NCBI GenBank assembly: GCA_021414065.1
Contig: JAIOPE010000098.1
Span: 42,466 to 106,465 of the forward strand
Direction: 5' to 3'
Length of the DNA stretch: 64,000 bases
DNA from: Planctomycetota bacterium
Lineage (GTDB): Bacteria; Planctomycetota; JAJSAM01; JAJVHW01
Positions 26,235 through 35,478 of this stretch are shown in pieces. Both the position numbers and the translations under genes were made by a program. Position 1 is the first letter of the stretch; each line of letters opens with the position of its first letter. Under the pieces are notes generated by a model. It was not told the DNA's origin, made no database searches, and saw nothing but the letters and a program-made list of their open reading frames with translations.

Positions 26235-27203
26235 CTACTCCTCGTCGCCCTTGTAGTCGGGGTAGAACGGCCCGCCCTTGTGCCACTTCGGCGGCGCGAC
26301 CACCTTCAGGTCGTCCTGCATCGCCCATGTGGACCAGATGAAGTCGTACGGCGACTGCAACGCATCGGTGCGGGACGGCCGGGGGATCTTCGTCCCGCTC
26401 GCGAGCGTGACCTCGTCGCCCTTCTGCCACTTCGCGAACTCGTCGTCGGAGACCACGTAGAGCTTCGCGGCCATCGTCGTGTGCTGCGAGCCGCAGAGCT
26501 CGGCGCAGACGATGTCGAAGTAGTCCACCTTCACTTCGGCTCCCCGGCTCGACCGCAGCGGCTTCCGGTCGATCGAGAGCTTGTTCGGCCGGAACCAGAT
26601 GCGTCCGTGGAGCCCGGGAACCGCGTCCTGCTTGAACCGCATGTTCGGCAGGTAGAAGCTGTGGATCACGTCCATGGCGCGCAGTTCGGCGTTGACCGGG
26701 TGGTTCACCGGAACGACCAGAGTCTTGTTCGAGAAGATGTCGTCGGCGGTGTCGAACTGCGCGTCGGGGCCGGGGTACCGGAACATCCACTCGAACTGCT
26801 TCGCGTAGATGCGGACCGCGACCGCGTTCTCGTTGTCGCCGGGCTTCGACGACTTCAGGTCCTTCCAGAGCCCCATCTGGTAGAGCGCGAGGAACACGAG
26901 GATCGCGGCGGGGGCGACCGTCCAGACCATCTCCACCGTGTGGTTGCCGTGCGTGTGCTTCGCACGCACGCCATCCTTGCGGCGGTAGGCCCAGAGGAAC
27001 CACAGCATGCACACCTGCACACCGACGAGCGTGATGCCCGTGATCCACAGGATCAGGTACGTCAGACCGTCCACGCGGTCCGCCTCGAGAGAGGCGGACT
27101 CGGGGAAGAGCCCCCACGGATCGCTCGCCAGCGCCGTCGTCGCCGCGGCCACGAGGACCGCAACGGCGCACGACCAGCGGAGCGCAAGCGCTCTTGAACT
27201 CAC
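26235..27203 (-). CDS. ctaC: cytochrome c oxidase subunit II
   Basis: A 322-residue protein with a signal-like start, two membrane segments and a cupredoxin domain. CuA ligands are visible: DVIHSFYLPNMRFKQDAVPG, then CAELCGSQHTTM near residue 235. An acidic residue-rich surface that would bind cytochrome c is present. No C-terminal haem c domain was seen, so this is aa3-type rather than caa3-type. The start is GTG 27203, with GGGAGG upstream. ctaD follows within 4 bp. Confidence 0.95.
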   Translation of the reverse strand: MSSRALALRWSCAVAVLVAAATTALASDPWGLFPESASLEADRVDGLTYLILWITGITLVGVQVCMLWFLWAYRRKDGVRAKHTHGNHTVEMVWTVAPAAILVFLALYQMGLWKDLKSSKPGDNENAVAVRIYAKQFEWMFRYPGPDAQFDTADDIFSNKTLVVPVNHPVNAELRAMDVIHSFYLPNMRFKQDAVPGLHGRIWFRPNKLSIDRKPLRSSRGAEVKVDYFDIVCAELCGSQHTTMAAKLYVVSDDEFAKWQKGDEVTLASGTKIPRPSRTDALQSPYDFIWSTWAMQDDLKVVAPPKWHKGGPFYPDYKGDEE

Positions 27204-27260
27204 GATGGGAACCCTCCCCGTCTCACGTCTTTTGTCCGACTCGAATCTGCGGGTCTCGAA

Positions 27261-28076
27261 CTAGCCGTTGATCTCGAGGTCCTTGGCGTTCTCGCCGTCC
27301 TTGACCTCGATCTCGAACTCGATCTGCTTGTCCTTCGCCCAGTTCTCGTGCCACGCCTTCAGCTTGTACTTGCCGGGGTAGAGACCCTTGATCTCGTAGG
27401 CGCCGTTGCCGCGCGCGCTGACCGCGAAGAACGGGTGCGACATCACGTGCATCCACGACGACATCCACGAGTGGACGTCGCAGATCACCTTGACGCCGAA
27501 CTCCTTGGGAGTGGCCTTGTACGGGTCGGTCCCGCCCGCACTCTGCGACTTGTTCCAGTCGTGCTTCTTGCCCTTGATGTGGACGTTGTGGCTCATGTCG
27601 TCGGTGTTCTTGAAGTTCACCGTCGCACCGTCCACCACGCCGAAGACGTGCGGGAGGTAGACACACCCCTTCTGGTCCACCTCGACGGCGTTCGTCGGGT
27701 AGCCGGAGAGGCCGGCCGCCGGGCCTTCGACGACGTAGACGAAGACGTGCGGCAGGGAGCCGTCCGCGTTGACCTCGGTCTTCTCGACCACCGCGTCACC
27801 GTGGGCCTTGCAGGTCGGCGTGGAGTCCATGTTGTACTTGGTGATCGCGGGCGCAACGCCCTTGAACTTCACGACGCCCTTGATCGACGCAGTGCCCCTC
27901 GCCGCGTCGTACGCGCCGCCCGCCGGGGCTGCTGCCTTCGGGGCGTCCGCAGGCTTCGCCGCGGCCGGCTTCTCGCCGCCGCCCGCGGGCGGTTTCGCCT
28001 TGTCGTCGCCGCCGCCGCATGCCGCGAGCGTCGCGACCGCGAGGCCGAGTGCGAGGAACTGATTGCGGAAGAACAT
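27261..28076 (-). CDS. cupredoxin-like lipoprotein
   Basis: A 271-residue protein with lipobox LAAC at residue 20 and an Ala/Pro/Lys-rich linker to about residue 60. The core has GCVYLPHVFGVVDGATVNFKNTD, MSHNVHI and then VICDVHSWMSSWMHVMSHPFF. This arrangement of His, Cys and Met looks like a type 1 or related copper site. A carboxypeptidase-regulatory-like fold (YEIKGLYPGKYKLKAWHE) closes the protein. It lies between the cytochrome complex and ctaC, so it could carry electrons or copper to the oxidase. That role is inferred. Confidence 0.72.
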   Translation of the reverse strand: MFFRNQFLALGLAVATLAACGGGDDKAKPPAGGGEKPAAAKPADAPKAAAPAGGAYDAARGTASIKGVVKFKGVAPAITKYNMDSTPTCKAHGDAVVEKTEVNADGSLPHVFVYVVEGPAAGLSGYPTNAVEVDQKGCVYLPHVFGVVDGATVNFKNTDDMSHNVHIKGKKHDWNKSQSAGGTDPYKATPKEFGVKVICDVHSWMSSWMHVMSHPFFAVSARGNGAYEIKGLYPGKYKLKAWHENWAKDKQIEFEIEVKDGENAKDLEING

Positions 28077-28293
28077 CGTTCACGTCTCCTTGTCTGCTGG
28101 GCTCTCTGTGCGAGGCCCTGACTGCCGGGTCCGGTCGGGGCGGGGCCGCGTTTCCGCGTGCGCCGCCTGGATGCGGGATGGAAGGCGGCGATCATCCCGG
28201 AGAGGGCACGTGGTTCCAAGAGCTTCCCGCCGCATCTGCGCGTCTGTGGCGGTGAGACCCGCGGTCACAGCCTCGCTCGACCGGCCGGCGGGC

Positions 28294-29112
28294 TCACTTG
28301 CGAGCGCGACGTTCGATCGCCTCGATCGCAGCGTGGACCTGCACGGCCGTGCCCGACGGCATTTCGGCGCCGGGCTGGAGCATCGTGCGCAGGAGCTCGA
28401 CGTCGTCCGGCGAGCCCGCAAGCGTCAGCGCGGCAGCGGCGTTCGTCACGTGAGCCGGGTCGGGCGCCAGCCGAAGGAGCGGGGAGCCCGCGGCGACCTG
28501 GTCGCCGGCTTTCGCCAGGACCTCGACGACGCGCCCGGGCACGAGGACTGGGACCTCGACTCGGTCCCCCGCGGCGCCGCGCATCCGGCCCGCCATCTCG
28601 TCCTCCTTCGCACGACGTCCGACGGCGATGAGTGATTCGACCGTCCCGCCGGCCGGCGCGACGACGAGCCACGACTCGAGCATCGACCGGAGGACCGGCC
28701 GCGCGGCGACGGGATCGTCCGCGAGTGACAGCGCGCACGCTGCGTTGCGACGAGTGACGGGATCGACGTCGTCCGCCACGATCTCGCGGAGACGGGCCGC
28801 GACGGACGCGTCCTTCGCACCGAGTTGCATCGCCCAGGCGGCGGTGCGTCGGACGCTCGCCTCCGGGCGCCGCGACGCGGAGACCAGGCGCTCGACCCAC
28901 CGGTCCATCCCCGGCTGGCCTTCGCGCCAGCGCTCGGTGAGCTCGGTGATCCCGTGCATCGCCTTGCGAGAGGGCGAGCCATCGGCCAGCACCGCCGCGA
29001 GTTCATCGTCCGCGAGGCGCCGACTGAAGTTGATGTCGCGCACGAACACCAGCGTCCCGATCGCGGAACCCGCGAGCAGGAGAACCAGCCATCCGATGGG
29101 TTTGATCTTCAT
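28294..29112 (-). CDS. HEAT-repeat protein with embedded lipoyl-like domain
   Basis: The 272-residue protein has one N-terminal membrane segment (IGWLVLLLAGSAIGTLVFV). HEAT-like repeats follow at about 35-140 (ASVRRTAAWAMQLGAKD, VTRRNAACALSLADDP). A biotinyl/lipoyl-like beta domain comes next, with VVAPAGGTVESLIAVG and LVPGRVVEVLAKAGDQVAAGSPLLRL near 150-215. A further helical repeat ends the protein. The lipoyl-type lysine is not evident, so the fold is probably structural, as in membrane-fusion adaptors. It lies in the cytochrome gene run. I know no named family with this order. Confidence 0.6.
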   Translation of the reverse strand: MKIKPIGWLVLLLAGSAIGTLVFVRDINFSRRLADDELAAVLADGSPSRKAMHGITELTERWREGQPGMDRWVERLVSASRRPEASVRRTAAWAMQLGAKDASVAARLREIVADDVDPVTRRNAACALSLADDPVAARPVLRSMLESWLVVAPAGGTVESLIAVGRRAKEDEMAGRMRGAAGDRVEVPVLVPGRVVEVLAKAGDQVAAGSPLLRLAPDPAHVTNAAAALTLAGSPDDVELLRTMLQPGAEMPSGTAVQVHAAIEAIERRARK

Positions 29113-29156
29113 GGGACCGGTTCGGCAATCTGCCCGGCGGCTCCCGGGCGAATGCG

Positions 29157-29196
29157 ACGCGCCGCGGCCCCAGGGTGTCCCGGAGCCGCGGCGCGT
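29157..29196. terminator. 12-bp stem-loop after the octahaem cytochrome gene
   Basis: ACGCGCCGCGGC (29157-29168) and GCCGCGGCGCGT (29185-29196) pair perfectly around a 16-nt loop, 24 bp past the stop of the octahaem cytochrome gene. A run of T is absent, so termination or mRNA 3'-end protection is a likely but unproven role. Confidence 0.5.
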
Positions 29197-29220
29197 GGTG
29201 GAGTCAGGTCGCGATCGGGA

Positions 29221-32200
29221 TCACTTCGGGGCGTCGGGCAGTCCGTAGACCCAGCGGATCATGAGATCCACGTGATCGGCGGACACTCCCTCGAACTCCG
29301 GCATGGGTGTCATGTAGATCCAGCGCGAGTGCGGGTCGTCGGGCGTCTCGCGGACGAAGTTCGACGTCATCGCCGTCCAAGGCTGCATGTCCACCGGCTT
29401 CGGGATCCAGCGGGCCATCCACTCCGGCTTCAGCCGGTGCTTGGCGAACCCGAGGTGCGGCGCCTTCGTCTCGGCGTCGGGCGTCTCCTTGCCCTCGGCC
29501 AGGTGGCACTGCAGGCAGTTCATCCCCTTCGGAGACCAGATCGCCTCGGCCAGCTTCTTCTCCGTGGCGGAGAGGGCGCCGACCTTCGGGGGCTGGTAGA
29601 CGAACGGCTGCTTCGCCATCGCCTCGAAGTAGCGGACGAGCTTCGCGACCTCGTCGTCTGTGAACCAGAACGTGGGCATGCGCACGTCGAGGTGGCGGCG
29701 CAGCGCCTTCGGGCGGTCGGTGCCGCCGCCGAGCGACGGGTCGTGGAGGAAACCGGCGATCCAGTCGGGCCGGACGCGGAAGCCCTCGCCGACGAGCGTC
29801 GGCGGGAAGACGCGGTCGCGCTTCTCGTCGGGCGCCCACCAGGGGAGTTGCTGGAACGACGGGACCTGCCCCGGCACGGCTGTGTGGCAGCCCTCGCAGT
29901 TGTAACGCTTCACGATCCACCAACCGTCGCGGATGGCCTGCCCGGCTTCGTCCGGTTGGTACATCGAACTGCCGGGAATGCGCGAGTCCACGCTGCCGAG
30001 GAGGAACGTGGTGAGGTCCTGGATCTCGTCCTTCGTGAGCCGGAACTTCGGCATGCGCGAGCGGAGCGTGCGGTCGGCGAAGTACTTCGAGGTGTCGTAC
30101 AGGTCGGGCTTGGCCAACTTGTGCATGAAGTAGCCGCGCGAGTTGTACCAGCCGCCGTGGTGAGCGTCTTCGCCGTGACCCTCGGGCTTCGCGAACACCT
30201 TGTGGCCGTCGGTGGTGGTCCAGTCTTCGAGCGGCTCGTGGCCGCGCTTCGCGTCGGTCGTGAGGTGACCGAAGTCGAGGCGGTCGAGGGGCTTCGTGCC
30301 TTCTTTCGTCAGCTCCGTGCCGATGCCGCGCTCGGACTCGAGGCCCCGGATCTCGTGGCACCCGGCGCACCCGCTGTAGACGGCGAGCTTCTTGCCGTTC
30401 TCGAAACGCTTCGTGTCGGTGAGCCACGTCGGCGTGGGCCACTTGGTGTCGCTGCGGAGCTGCGTCAGGTAGGTGGCAACGTCGCGGGCGTCGTCGTCCG
30501 CGAGGCGCAGGTCGGGCATGCGCGTCGGCTGGCGCCAGACGAGCGTGGCCGGGTCTTCCTTCTCGTACTCGGCCTTGGTGAGGTCCTTCCCGAGCTTCGG
30601 CGAGTAGGGCACGAGACGGTGCCGCGGAGCCTTGATCCAGCGGAACGCGTACTCGTACGTGAGCTTGTCGCCGACATTCGTGAGGTTCGACGCGAACGTG
30701 CCGCCGATCCGCTTGCCGTCCTGCTCGATGCCGTGGCACGAGAGGCAGCCGACCTTCTCGAAGACCTGCTTGCCGCGCCCGGCGCTGCCGCCCTGCGGCG
30801 CGGTGAGCCGATACTCGGGGAACTCCTCGGGCGAGTGCGCGCTCTGCCAGATGAAGGCAGCGACGTCCTTCGCTTCCTCGAACAGCCCGAACTCGTCCTT
30901 GTCGCCGAACCACCGGAAGACCGGCATCTTCGACTCGGGCTTCACCTTCTCGGGGTTCTGCACCCAATCGGTGAGCACCTCGGGGCGCCACTTGACCTTG
31001 ACGTCCTTCAGGTTCGGGCCGACGCGGATGCGCTCGTCGTAGAGCGACGCTCGGGTGCGCTCGGCGAGCTGCACCTCCGTGTCGATCTGCGCGATCTGCT
31101 CCGTGAGGGCGTCACGGTCGGCGTTCGCGGGCGGACTGATCCGGTTGAGCGCCGCGTCGTCGTCCACCGAGTTGACGAGGTCCTTGATCCGCTCCGCGCG
31201 CGCCGCTTTGTCGATGCGCGCCTGCTTCAGTTCCTTGATGCGGCCTTCCGTCTTCGTGAGCTCCGCGACCTCGTGGTCGTAGCCCTGGTACGGGTGGCAG
31301 CCCCAGCAGCCCTTGTCCATGAACGTCTCGCGCGCCTGCGAGATGCGAGGACCGCCGGCCAGGTGGACGTCGCCCTGGTGGCACTGGACGCAGCCGGCCT
31401 CGATGTTGTCCTTCGGGAAGAGCGGCCAGAGCCAGTCGTGGTTCTGCCCGTGCGCGAGTTCCGTCGTGATGATGCCGATCCCGTTGCCGTTGTGGCACGT
31501 GGAGCAGCCCATCTTGTCCGGGTCGTGCTTCGCGAAGAGCTCGCCGGCGCGCGGGTGGCTCTTGAAGAGTGAGAACTTCGTGGACTCGATCTTCGAGGCG
31601 GGCCACTTGGCGTCGGCGGCGGCGTCTCGCAGCGACTCCTCGGTCATCGGAACAACGGAACGCGCGCCGAGGTGGCACACCTCGCAGCGGTCCACCCAGT
31701 TGTTCGTCTCCTTGACGTGGATCTGGAACGTCTGGATCTCGCCGCCGAGGAGCGGCCCGGTCTGGAACCGCTCCATCTTCTCGCGCAGCCTGGCGACCGT
31801 GGACGGGGAGACGACCGTGACGTAATCGTCCACGTAGCGCGACGCACCGACCTCGGCGACTCGCTTCGCTACGGCCGCGCGCAGTTGCGTCGGCTCCTGC
31901 GTGCCGGAGGGGTTGCCGTCGGCGTCGAGCGTCGGGCGCGGCGCCTCGAGGAACTGCTTGATCGACCCGAGGTTCTTCGCGATCCATCCGTCGCGGGCCT
32001 TGTCGGCCGCCGACTTCGGTGCGAACGCCACGCCGACTTCCTGCTGTTTCCTGCCCTTCGCGCCCTGCAGAGCGACGAACTTCTGGATGAGCTCGCCGGC
32101 GACGCCCTCGGTGACCACCACTTCGCCGGTGGACCGCTTCCACGTGTAGCTGATCTTGCGTGCCTCGACCGCCTTGATGCCGTCCACGGAGGACTTGGCG

Positions 32201-32685
32201 GCGGGCGACTTGAGCGGGTCGGCGGTCTCGGTCTCGCCGGACTCGAACGCCCCGTGCGCCGCGTGCTCGGCGTCGTAGGTGAGGGCGGAGATCTCGCTCC
32301 GGTGGACCTTGATCGCGTCCTTCAGCGACGCGACTTCGTGGTCGAGATCGACGAACTCGGCCTGGAGGCGCTCGCGGACGTCTTTCGTCTCCGCGTCCAC
32401 CTTCGCGGCTTCGTCGTTCAGCGACTTGAACTCGTCGAGCAGGCGCAGCGCGCCGTCGAAGTCGGTGCGCTCCTTCTCGAGCTTCGTCAGGTACGTGAGG
32501 GTGACGTCCTTCCACTGCGCCTGAATCGGCTTGTAGGGGCGCAGCAGCCACGCCTCCTGAGCAATGGCGTACGCCACCGAACCGACGAGCGCAATGCTCG
32601 CGAGCGCGATGGGCACCGAATACGACTTCTGGTAGATCGGATCGGGGGGGACCGAGGGGTCGCCGGCCGGGCTCTTGTCAGTCAT
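29221..32685 (-). CDS. octahaem cytochrome c of a Rieske/cytochrome b complex
   Basis: A 1154-residue protein with one N-terminal membrane segment (SVPIALASIALVGSVAYAI) and a coiled-coil-like stretch near 50-130. Eight CxxCH sites follow: CEVCH ~331, CSTCH ~392, CVQCH ~430, CWGCH ~460, CLSCH ~644, CAGCH ~772, CEGCH ~928 and CLQCH ~1056. The last five are each followed by a Met-Pro motif (MPVFRW, MPDLRL, MPKFRL, MPTFWF, MPEFEG), as in class I monohaem domains. It is encoded beside both cytochrome b halves and takes the place of cytochrome c1. It should pass electrons from the Rieske protein towards the oxidase. ATG 32685. Confidence 0.9.
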   Translation of the reverse strand: MTDKSPAGDPSVPPDPIYQKSYSVPIALASIALVGSVAYAIAQEAWLLRPYKPIQAQWKDVTLTYLTKLEKERTDFDGALRLLDEFKSLNDEAAKVDAETKDVRERLQAEFVDLDHEVASLKDAIKVHRSEISALTYDAEHAAHGAFESGETETADPLKSPAAKSSVDGIKAVEARKISYTWKRSTGEVVVTEGVAGELIQKFVALQGAKGRKQQEVGVAFAPKSAADKARDGWIAKNLGSIKQFLEAPRPTLDADGNPSGTQEPTQLRAAVAKRVAEVGASRYVDDYVTVVSPSTVARLREKMERFQTGPLLGGEIQTFQIHVKETNNWVDRCEVCHLGARSVVPMTEESLRDAAADAKWPASKIESTKFSLFKSHPRAGELFAKHDPDKMGCSTCHNGNGIGIITTELAHGQNHDWLWPLFPKDNIEAGCVQCHQGDVHLAGGPRISQARETFMDKGCWGCHPYQGYDHEVAELTKTEGRIKELKQARIDKAARAERIKDLVNSVDDDAALNRISPPANADRDALTEQIAQIDTEVQLAERTRASLYDERIRVGPNLKDVKVKWRPEVLTDWVQNPEKVKPESKMPVFRWFGDKDEFGLFEEAKDVAAFIWQSAHSPEEFPEYRLTAPQGGSAGRGKQVFEKVGCLSCHGIEQDGKRIGGTFASNLTNVGDKLTYEYAFRWIKAPRHRLVPYSPKLGKDLTKAEYEKEDPATLVWRQPTRMPDLRLADDDARDVATYLTQLRSDTKWPTPTWLTDTKRFENGKKLAVYSGCAGCHEIRGLESERGIGTELTKEGTKPLDRLDFGHLTTDAKRGHEPLEDWTTTDGHKVFAKPEGHGEDAHHGGWYNSRGYFMHKLAKPDLYDTSKYFADRTLRSRMPKFRLTKDEIQDLTTFLLGSVDSRIPGSSMYQPDEAGQAIRDGWWIVKRYNCEGCHTAVPGQVPSFQQLPWWAPDEKRDRVFPPTLVGEGFRVRPDWIAGFLHDPSLGGGTDRPKALRRHLDVRMPTFWFTDDEVAKLVRYFEAMAKQPFVYQPPKVGALSATEKKLAEAIWSPKGMNCLQCHLAEGKETPDAETKAPHLGFAKHRLKPEWMARWIPKPVDMQPWTAMTSNFVRETPDDPHSRWIYMTPMPEFEGVSADHVDLMIRWVYGLPDAPK

Positions 32686-32719
32686 CGGGCGTCACCTGTC
32701 GGGACGAGTCGGAGTTGCA

Positions 32720-33655
32720 TCAGACGTTGAACCACGGAGTCACCCAGATGTATTTGATGTTGAAGACCAGCTTCAGCACGATCTTCAGCGGCACGGCCGC
32801 CATCAGGACGATCAGGTGGAGCGTGATGAGGTACTGGACGAGGTTCTGCCGCAGGAACGTCTTCGGCTTGAACTTGCGGAAGATCACGTCGCAGACGGCC
32901 ATGCCGACACCGATGCCGCCGAGCGTCACGAGTCCGCCGAAAATGCCCACCACCCACGGGTCGGTCAGCCCGAACAGTTCATGGAGGTGACGGTTCACCT
33001 CGTGGACCTGGCGGTGCGCGTCCCAGGTCATGCCCGGCCAGAACCACATCCAGCCCGGACCGCGGATGAACGTGCCGACGATCGCCAGCAGGACCCACAG
33101 GACGAGGAAGCCGAACATGTACGTGGAGATCGCGAACTTGCGCTGGCGCCACGTGTAGTAGCCGTTGCCGAGCGGATTCACGTCGATGTACGGGATCGCC
33201 ATGAGCCCGCCGAGAACGAGGTGCGGCAGGATCACGCCCGCGATCCAGGGATCGAAGTAGACGAGCAATTCCTGGAGGCCGAGGAAGTACCACGGCGCCT
33301 TCGCGGGGTTCGTGGTGAGCGTTGGGTTGGCGGGCGGTTCCAGCGGCGCGGGGAGCCAGATCGCCCAGAGGATCAGCCCCACCGTGACGATGAGCGCCGC
33401 GAGGAACTCCACGCGGAGCAGGTAGGGCCAGGTGTGGACCACCTTGTCCCACGCGGGGTGGAACGGATACGGCTTGCGGTGGTGCGTCTTAGCGAGCGCG
33501 GGGTCCGCCTCGAGCTGCGTGATGAGCCGGTCGTGCCGGACGCCCTCACGGAAGCCGTACCAGAGGTAGTACCCGACGGCCGCCGTCATGATCAGGATGG
33601 GGACGTTGTCGGGCTTCGACGTCTCCTGCCAGAGTTGGACCCAGTCGAACGCCAT
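32720..33655 (-). CDS. cytochrome b C-terminal subunit (PetD-like)
   Basis: A 311-residue membrane protein carrying the C-terminal half of cytochrome b. The quinol-site motif region reads NPAKAPWYFLGLQELLVYF, where PEWY-type residues sit in other complexes. Five or six membrane segments follow, with an extended C-terminus (TLHLIVLMAAVPLKIVLKLVFN). Split cytochrome b is typical of b6f-like and planctomycete bc complexes. ATG 33655 lies 3 nt after the stop of a 20-codon ORF that separates it from the N-terminal half. Confidence 0.92.
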   Translation of the reverse strand: MAFDWVQLWQETSKPDNVPILIMTAAVGYYLWYGFREGVRHDRLITQLEADPALAKTHHRKPYPFHPAWDKVVHTWPYLLRVEFLAALIVTVGLILWAIWLPAPLEPPANPTLTTNPAKAPWYFLGLQELLVYFDPWIAGVILPHLVLGGLMAIPYIDVNPLGNGYYTWRQRKFAISTYMFGFLVLWVLLAIVGTFIRGPGWMWFWPGMTWDAHRQVHEVNRHLHELFGLTDPWVVGIFGGLVTLGGIGVGMAVCDVIFRKFKPKTFLRQNLVQYLITLHLIVLMAAVPLKIVLKLVFNIKYIWVTPWFNV

Positions 33656-33658
33656 GGG

Positions 33659-33721
33659 CTAGCGCCTCCCGTTCATGTTCGACGCGTGGTTCGTCACGCC
33701 GAGTGCGAGTGCGATCGCCAT
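33659..33721 (-). CDS. 20-codon ORF between the cytochrome b halves
   Basis: ATG 33721 to TAG 33659 encodes 20 residues, MAIALALGVTNHASNMNGRR. It lies exactly 3 nt (CCC) after the upstream cytochrome b stop, and the next cytochrome b gene starts exactly 3 nt (CCC) after its own stop. Both junctions share GGxGGCGxTAGCCCATGGCG-like sequence with a Shine-Dalgarno element. It may be a leader-like coupling peptide or a relic of a short duplication. No function is known. Confidence 0.4.
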   Translation of the reverse strand: MAIALALGVTNHASNMNGRR

Positions 33722-33724
33722 GGG

Positions 33725-34642
33725 CTACCGCCTTCCTTTGGCCTTGTCGGCCTCGCTGTCGAGCATCACCGGCGCGGGGCCGGAGAGGCTGCCGTCCTTA
33801 CGGATGCGCCAGAAGTGGACGATCATGAAGATCGAGCCGAGCACCGGCAGTGCGACGCAGTGCCAGATGTACGCGCGAAGCAATGCGTTCGAGTCCACGA
33901 TCGATCCGCCGAGCAACGCGAAGCGGACGTCGTTGTATCCATTCACCGTGGAGTCCACTCCGAGCTGCTCGCCGGTCCACTTGACCAGTTCGATGCCCGG
34001 GCCTTCGTGGCCGAGGAACGGCGTCGCGCGCGCCATGTTCGTGCCCACCGTGACGGCCCAGAAACCGAGCTGGTCGTCGGGGAGCAGGTAGCCCGTGAAC
34101 GAGAGCATCATCGTGACGAGCAGCAGGATCACGCCGATGTTCCAGTTGAACTCGCGCGGCGCCTTGTAGCTGCCCGTCATGAACACGCGCATCTGGTGCA
34201 GCCACGTCGTGATGATCATGGCGTGCGCGGCCCACCGGTGCATGTTGCGCAGCAGGTTGCCGAACGGCACGTCGTTCTTCAGGAAGAGCATGTCCCTGAA
34301 CGCGTCGGCCTTCGTGGGGTGGTAGTAGAACATCAGCGCCACGCCCGTGAAGGTCAGGATGCAGAACAGGTAGAACGTGATCCCGCCCATGCCCCAGCAG
34401 AAGCAGTAGCGAACCGCGTCGCGGTTCAGCTTCGCCGGCTGGAGGTGCAGGAACACGTTCGAGAGCACGGCGAGCGACCGGTTGCGCGGCGTCTCGTCGA
34501 TCTTGTGACGGAAGATGGAACGCCAGAAGGGCGTCTCGAAGAAGTTGGGGATCCACTTGGACTTGATGTCCGCCTGGGTCTCCTTCGCCTTCTCGAGCAG
34601 CGCTTTCGTGCTCGTGGGGTCGATGTCGTTGCGTGGGGCCAT
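33725..34642 (-). CDS. cytochrome b N-terminal subunit (PetB-like)
   Basis: A 305-residue membrane protein with the four-helix cytochrome b core. The second haem-ligand helix reads NMHRWAAHAMIITTWLHQMRVF, with paired histidines 14 residues apart. GYLLPDDQLGFWAVTVGTNMARATPFLG is the typical quinol-oxidation loop, and FMIVHFWRIRKDG closes the fourth helix region. The N-terminal soluble stretch (KSKWIPNFFETPFWRS) is usual for this type. It lies between Rieske and the C-terminal half in one operon. Confidence 0.93.
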   Translation of the reverse strand: MAPRNDIDPTSTKALLEKAKETQADIKSKWIPNFFETPFWRSIFRHKIDETPRNRSLAVLSNVFLHLQPAKLNRDAVRYCFCWGMGGITFYLFCILTFTGVALMFYYHPTKADAFRDMLFLKNDVPFGNLLRNMHRWAAHAMIITTWLHQMRVFMTGSYKAPREFNWNIGVILLLVTMMLSFTGYLLPDDQLGFWAVTVGTNMARATPFLGHEGPGIELVKWTGEQLGVDSTVNGYNDVRFALLGGSIVDSNALLRAYIWHCVALPVLGSIFMIVHFWRIRKDGSLSGPAPVMLDSEADKAKGRR

Positions 34643-34672
34643 TCGGTGCCTCTCAGGTGCCGGCCGGGCGGC

Positions 34673-35287
34673 TCAGACCTTGATCTTCCAGCCGTCGCTC
34701 TTGTCCCACTCGTCGAACTTGAAGAGCCGGTCCACGTTCACGACGACCTGGCCGTCGGGAGCGACCTCGACGCTGGCGCGGTCCATCGGACGCGGCGCGG
34801 GGCCCTCGAAGTTCACTCCGGCGGAGTCGAAGCCGGAGCCGTGGCAGGGGCACTTGAATTTGCCCGCCGAGCCGACCCAGTTCGGCGTGCAGCCGAGGTG
34901 CGTGCACTTCGCGTAGATCACGAAGAGCTTCTCCGGATCGCGGACGACCCAGATGCGGTACTTGTCCTGCAGGCGGTCGTCCACCCCGAAGCCGAAGTCG
35001 TCCAGTCGGCCGATCTTGAAGGTGGTCTTCGGCTCGAAGATCGCGCGCGGGAAGAAGAACTTCACGGCGCAACCGCCGAGCGAGGCGAAGAACGCGCCGA
35101 GTCCCAGCCACGCGAACGTGCGGCGCTTCAACTGCACCGGCGTGCGGCCCGGGTCGAGGTCGCCGCCGCGCTGGTCCGGCGCGCGAGGCGCACGCGGGAG
35201 GACCGAGCCGGGCGGACGGGGCGTGGGGCGGACGAACGCACCGGGCGTGGCTCCCGAAGCTCCTTCCGGTCCCGTGGACGTCGACAT
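34673..35287 (-). CDS. Rieske iron-sulfur protein
   Basis: A 204-residue protein with an N-terminal Pro/Gly-rich tail, one membrane segment (AWLGLGAFFASLGGCAVKFFF near 65) and a Rieske domain. The 2Fe-2S ligands lie in CTHLGC near residue 126 and CPCHGS near 146. ATG 35287 has AGGAGG 6 nt upstream; a TTG one codon earlier is less likely. It takes electrons from quinol at the cytochrome b site and passes them to the multihaem cytochrome. Confidence 0.95.
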   Translation of the reverse strand: MSTSTGPEGASGATPGAFVRPTPRPPGSVLPRAPRAPDQRGGDLDPGRTPVQLKRRTFAWLGLGAFFASLGGCAVKFFFPRAIFEPKTTFKIGRLDDFGFGVDDRLQDKYRIWVVRDPEKLFVIYAKCTHLGCTPNWVGSAGKFKCPCHGSGFDSAGVNFEGPAPRPMDRASVEVAPDGQVVVNVDRLFKFDEWDKSDGWKIKV

Positions 35288-35478
35288 CAACAGCCTCCTG
35301 ATCGGGGCCGCCCAACCGTGTCGCGCGACGGCCTCGCGCGAGACATCCGGGGCGGTGGAAAGTCGAAAAAGGCGATCCTAGGATCTGCGGCTCGCGGGCG
35401 ACAACTTCCACTTCCGCGAGACCGAGGTCGCTGCCCCTCCCCGAGCCTGGGCGGGCGCGCCGCGGACCGCTCGGTTCG

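Noticed and set aside
26235..27203. CtaC as a caa3-type subunit with haem c
   Set aside because: No CxxCH is present in the protein, so it is an ordinary CuA subunit.
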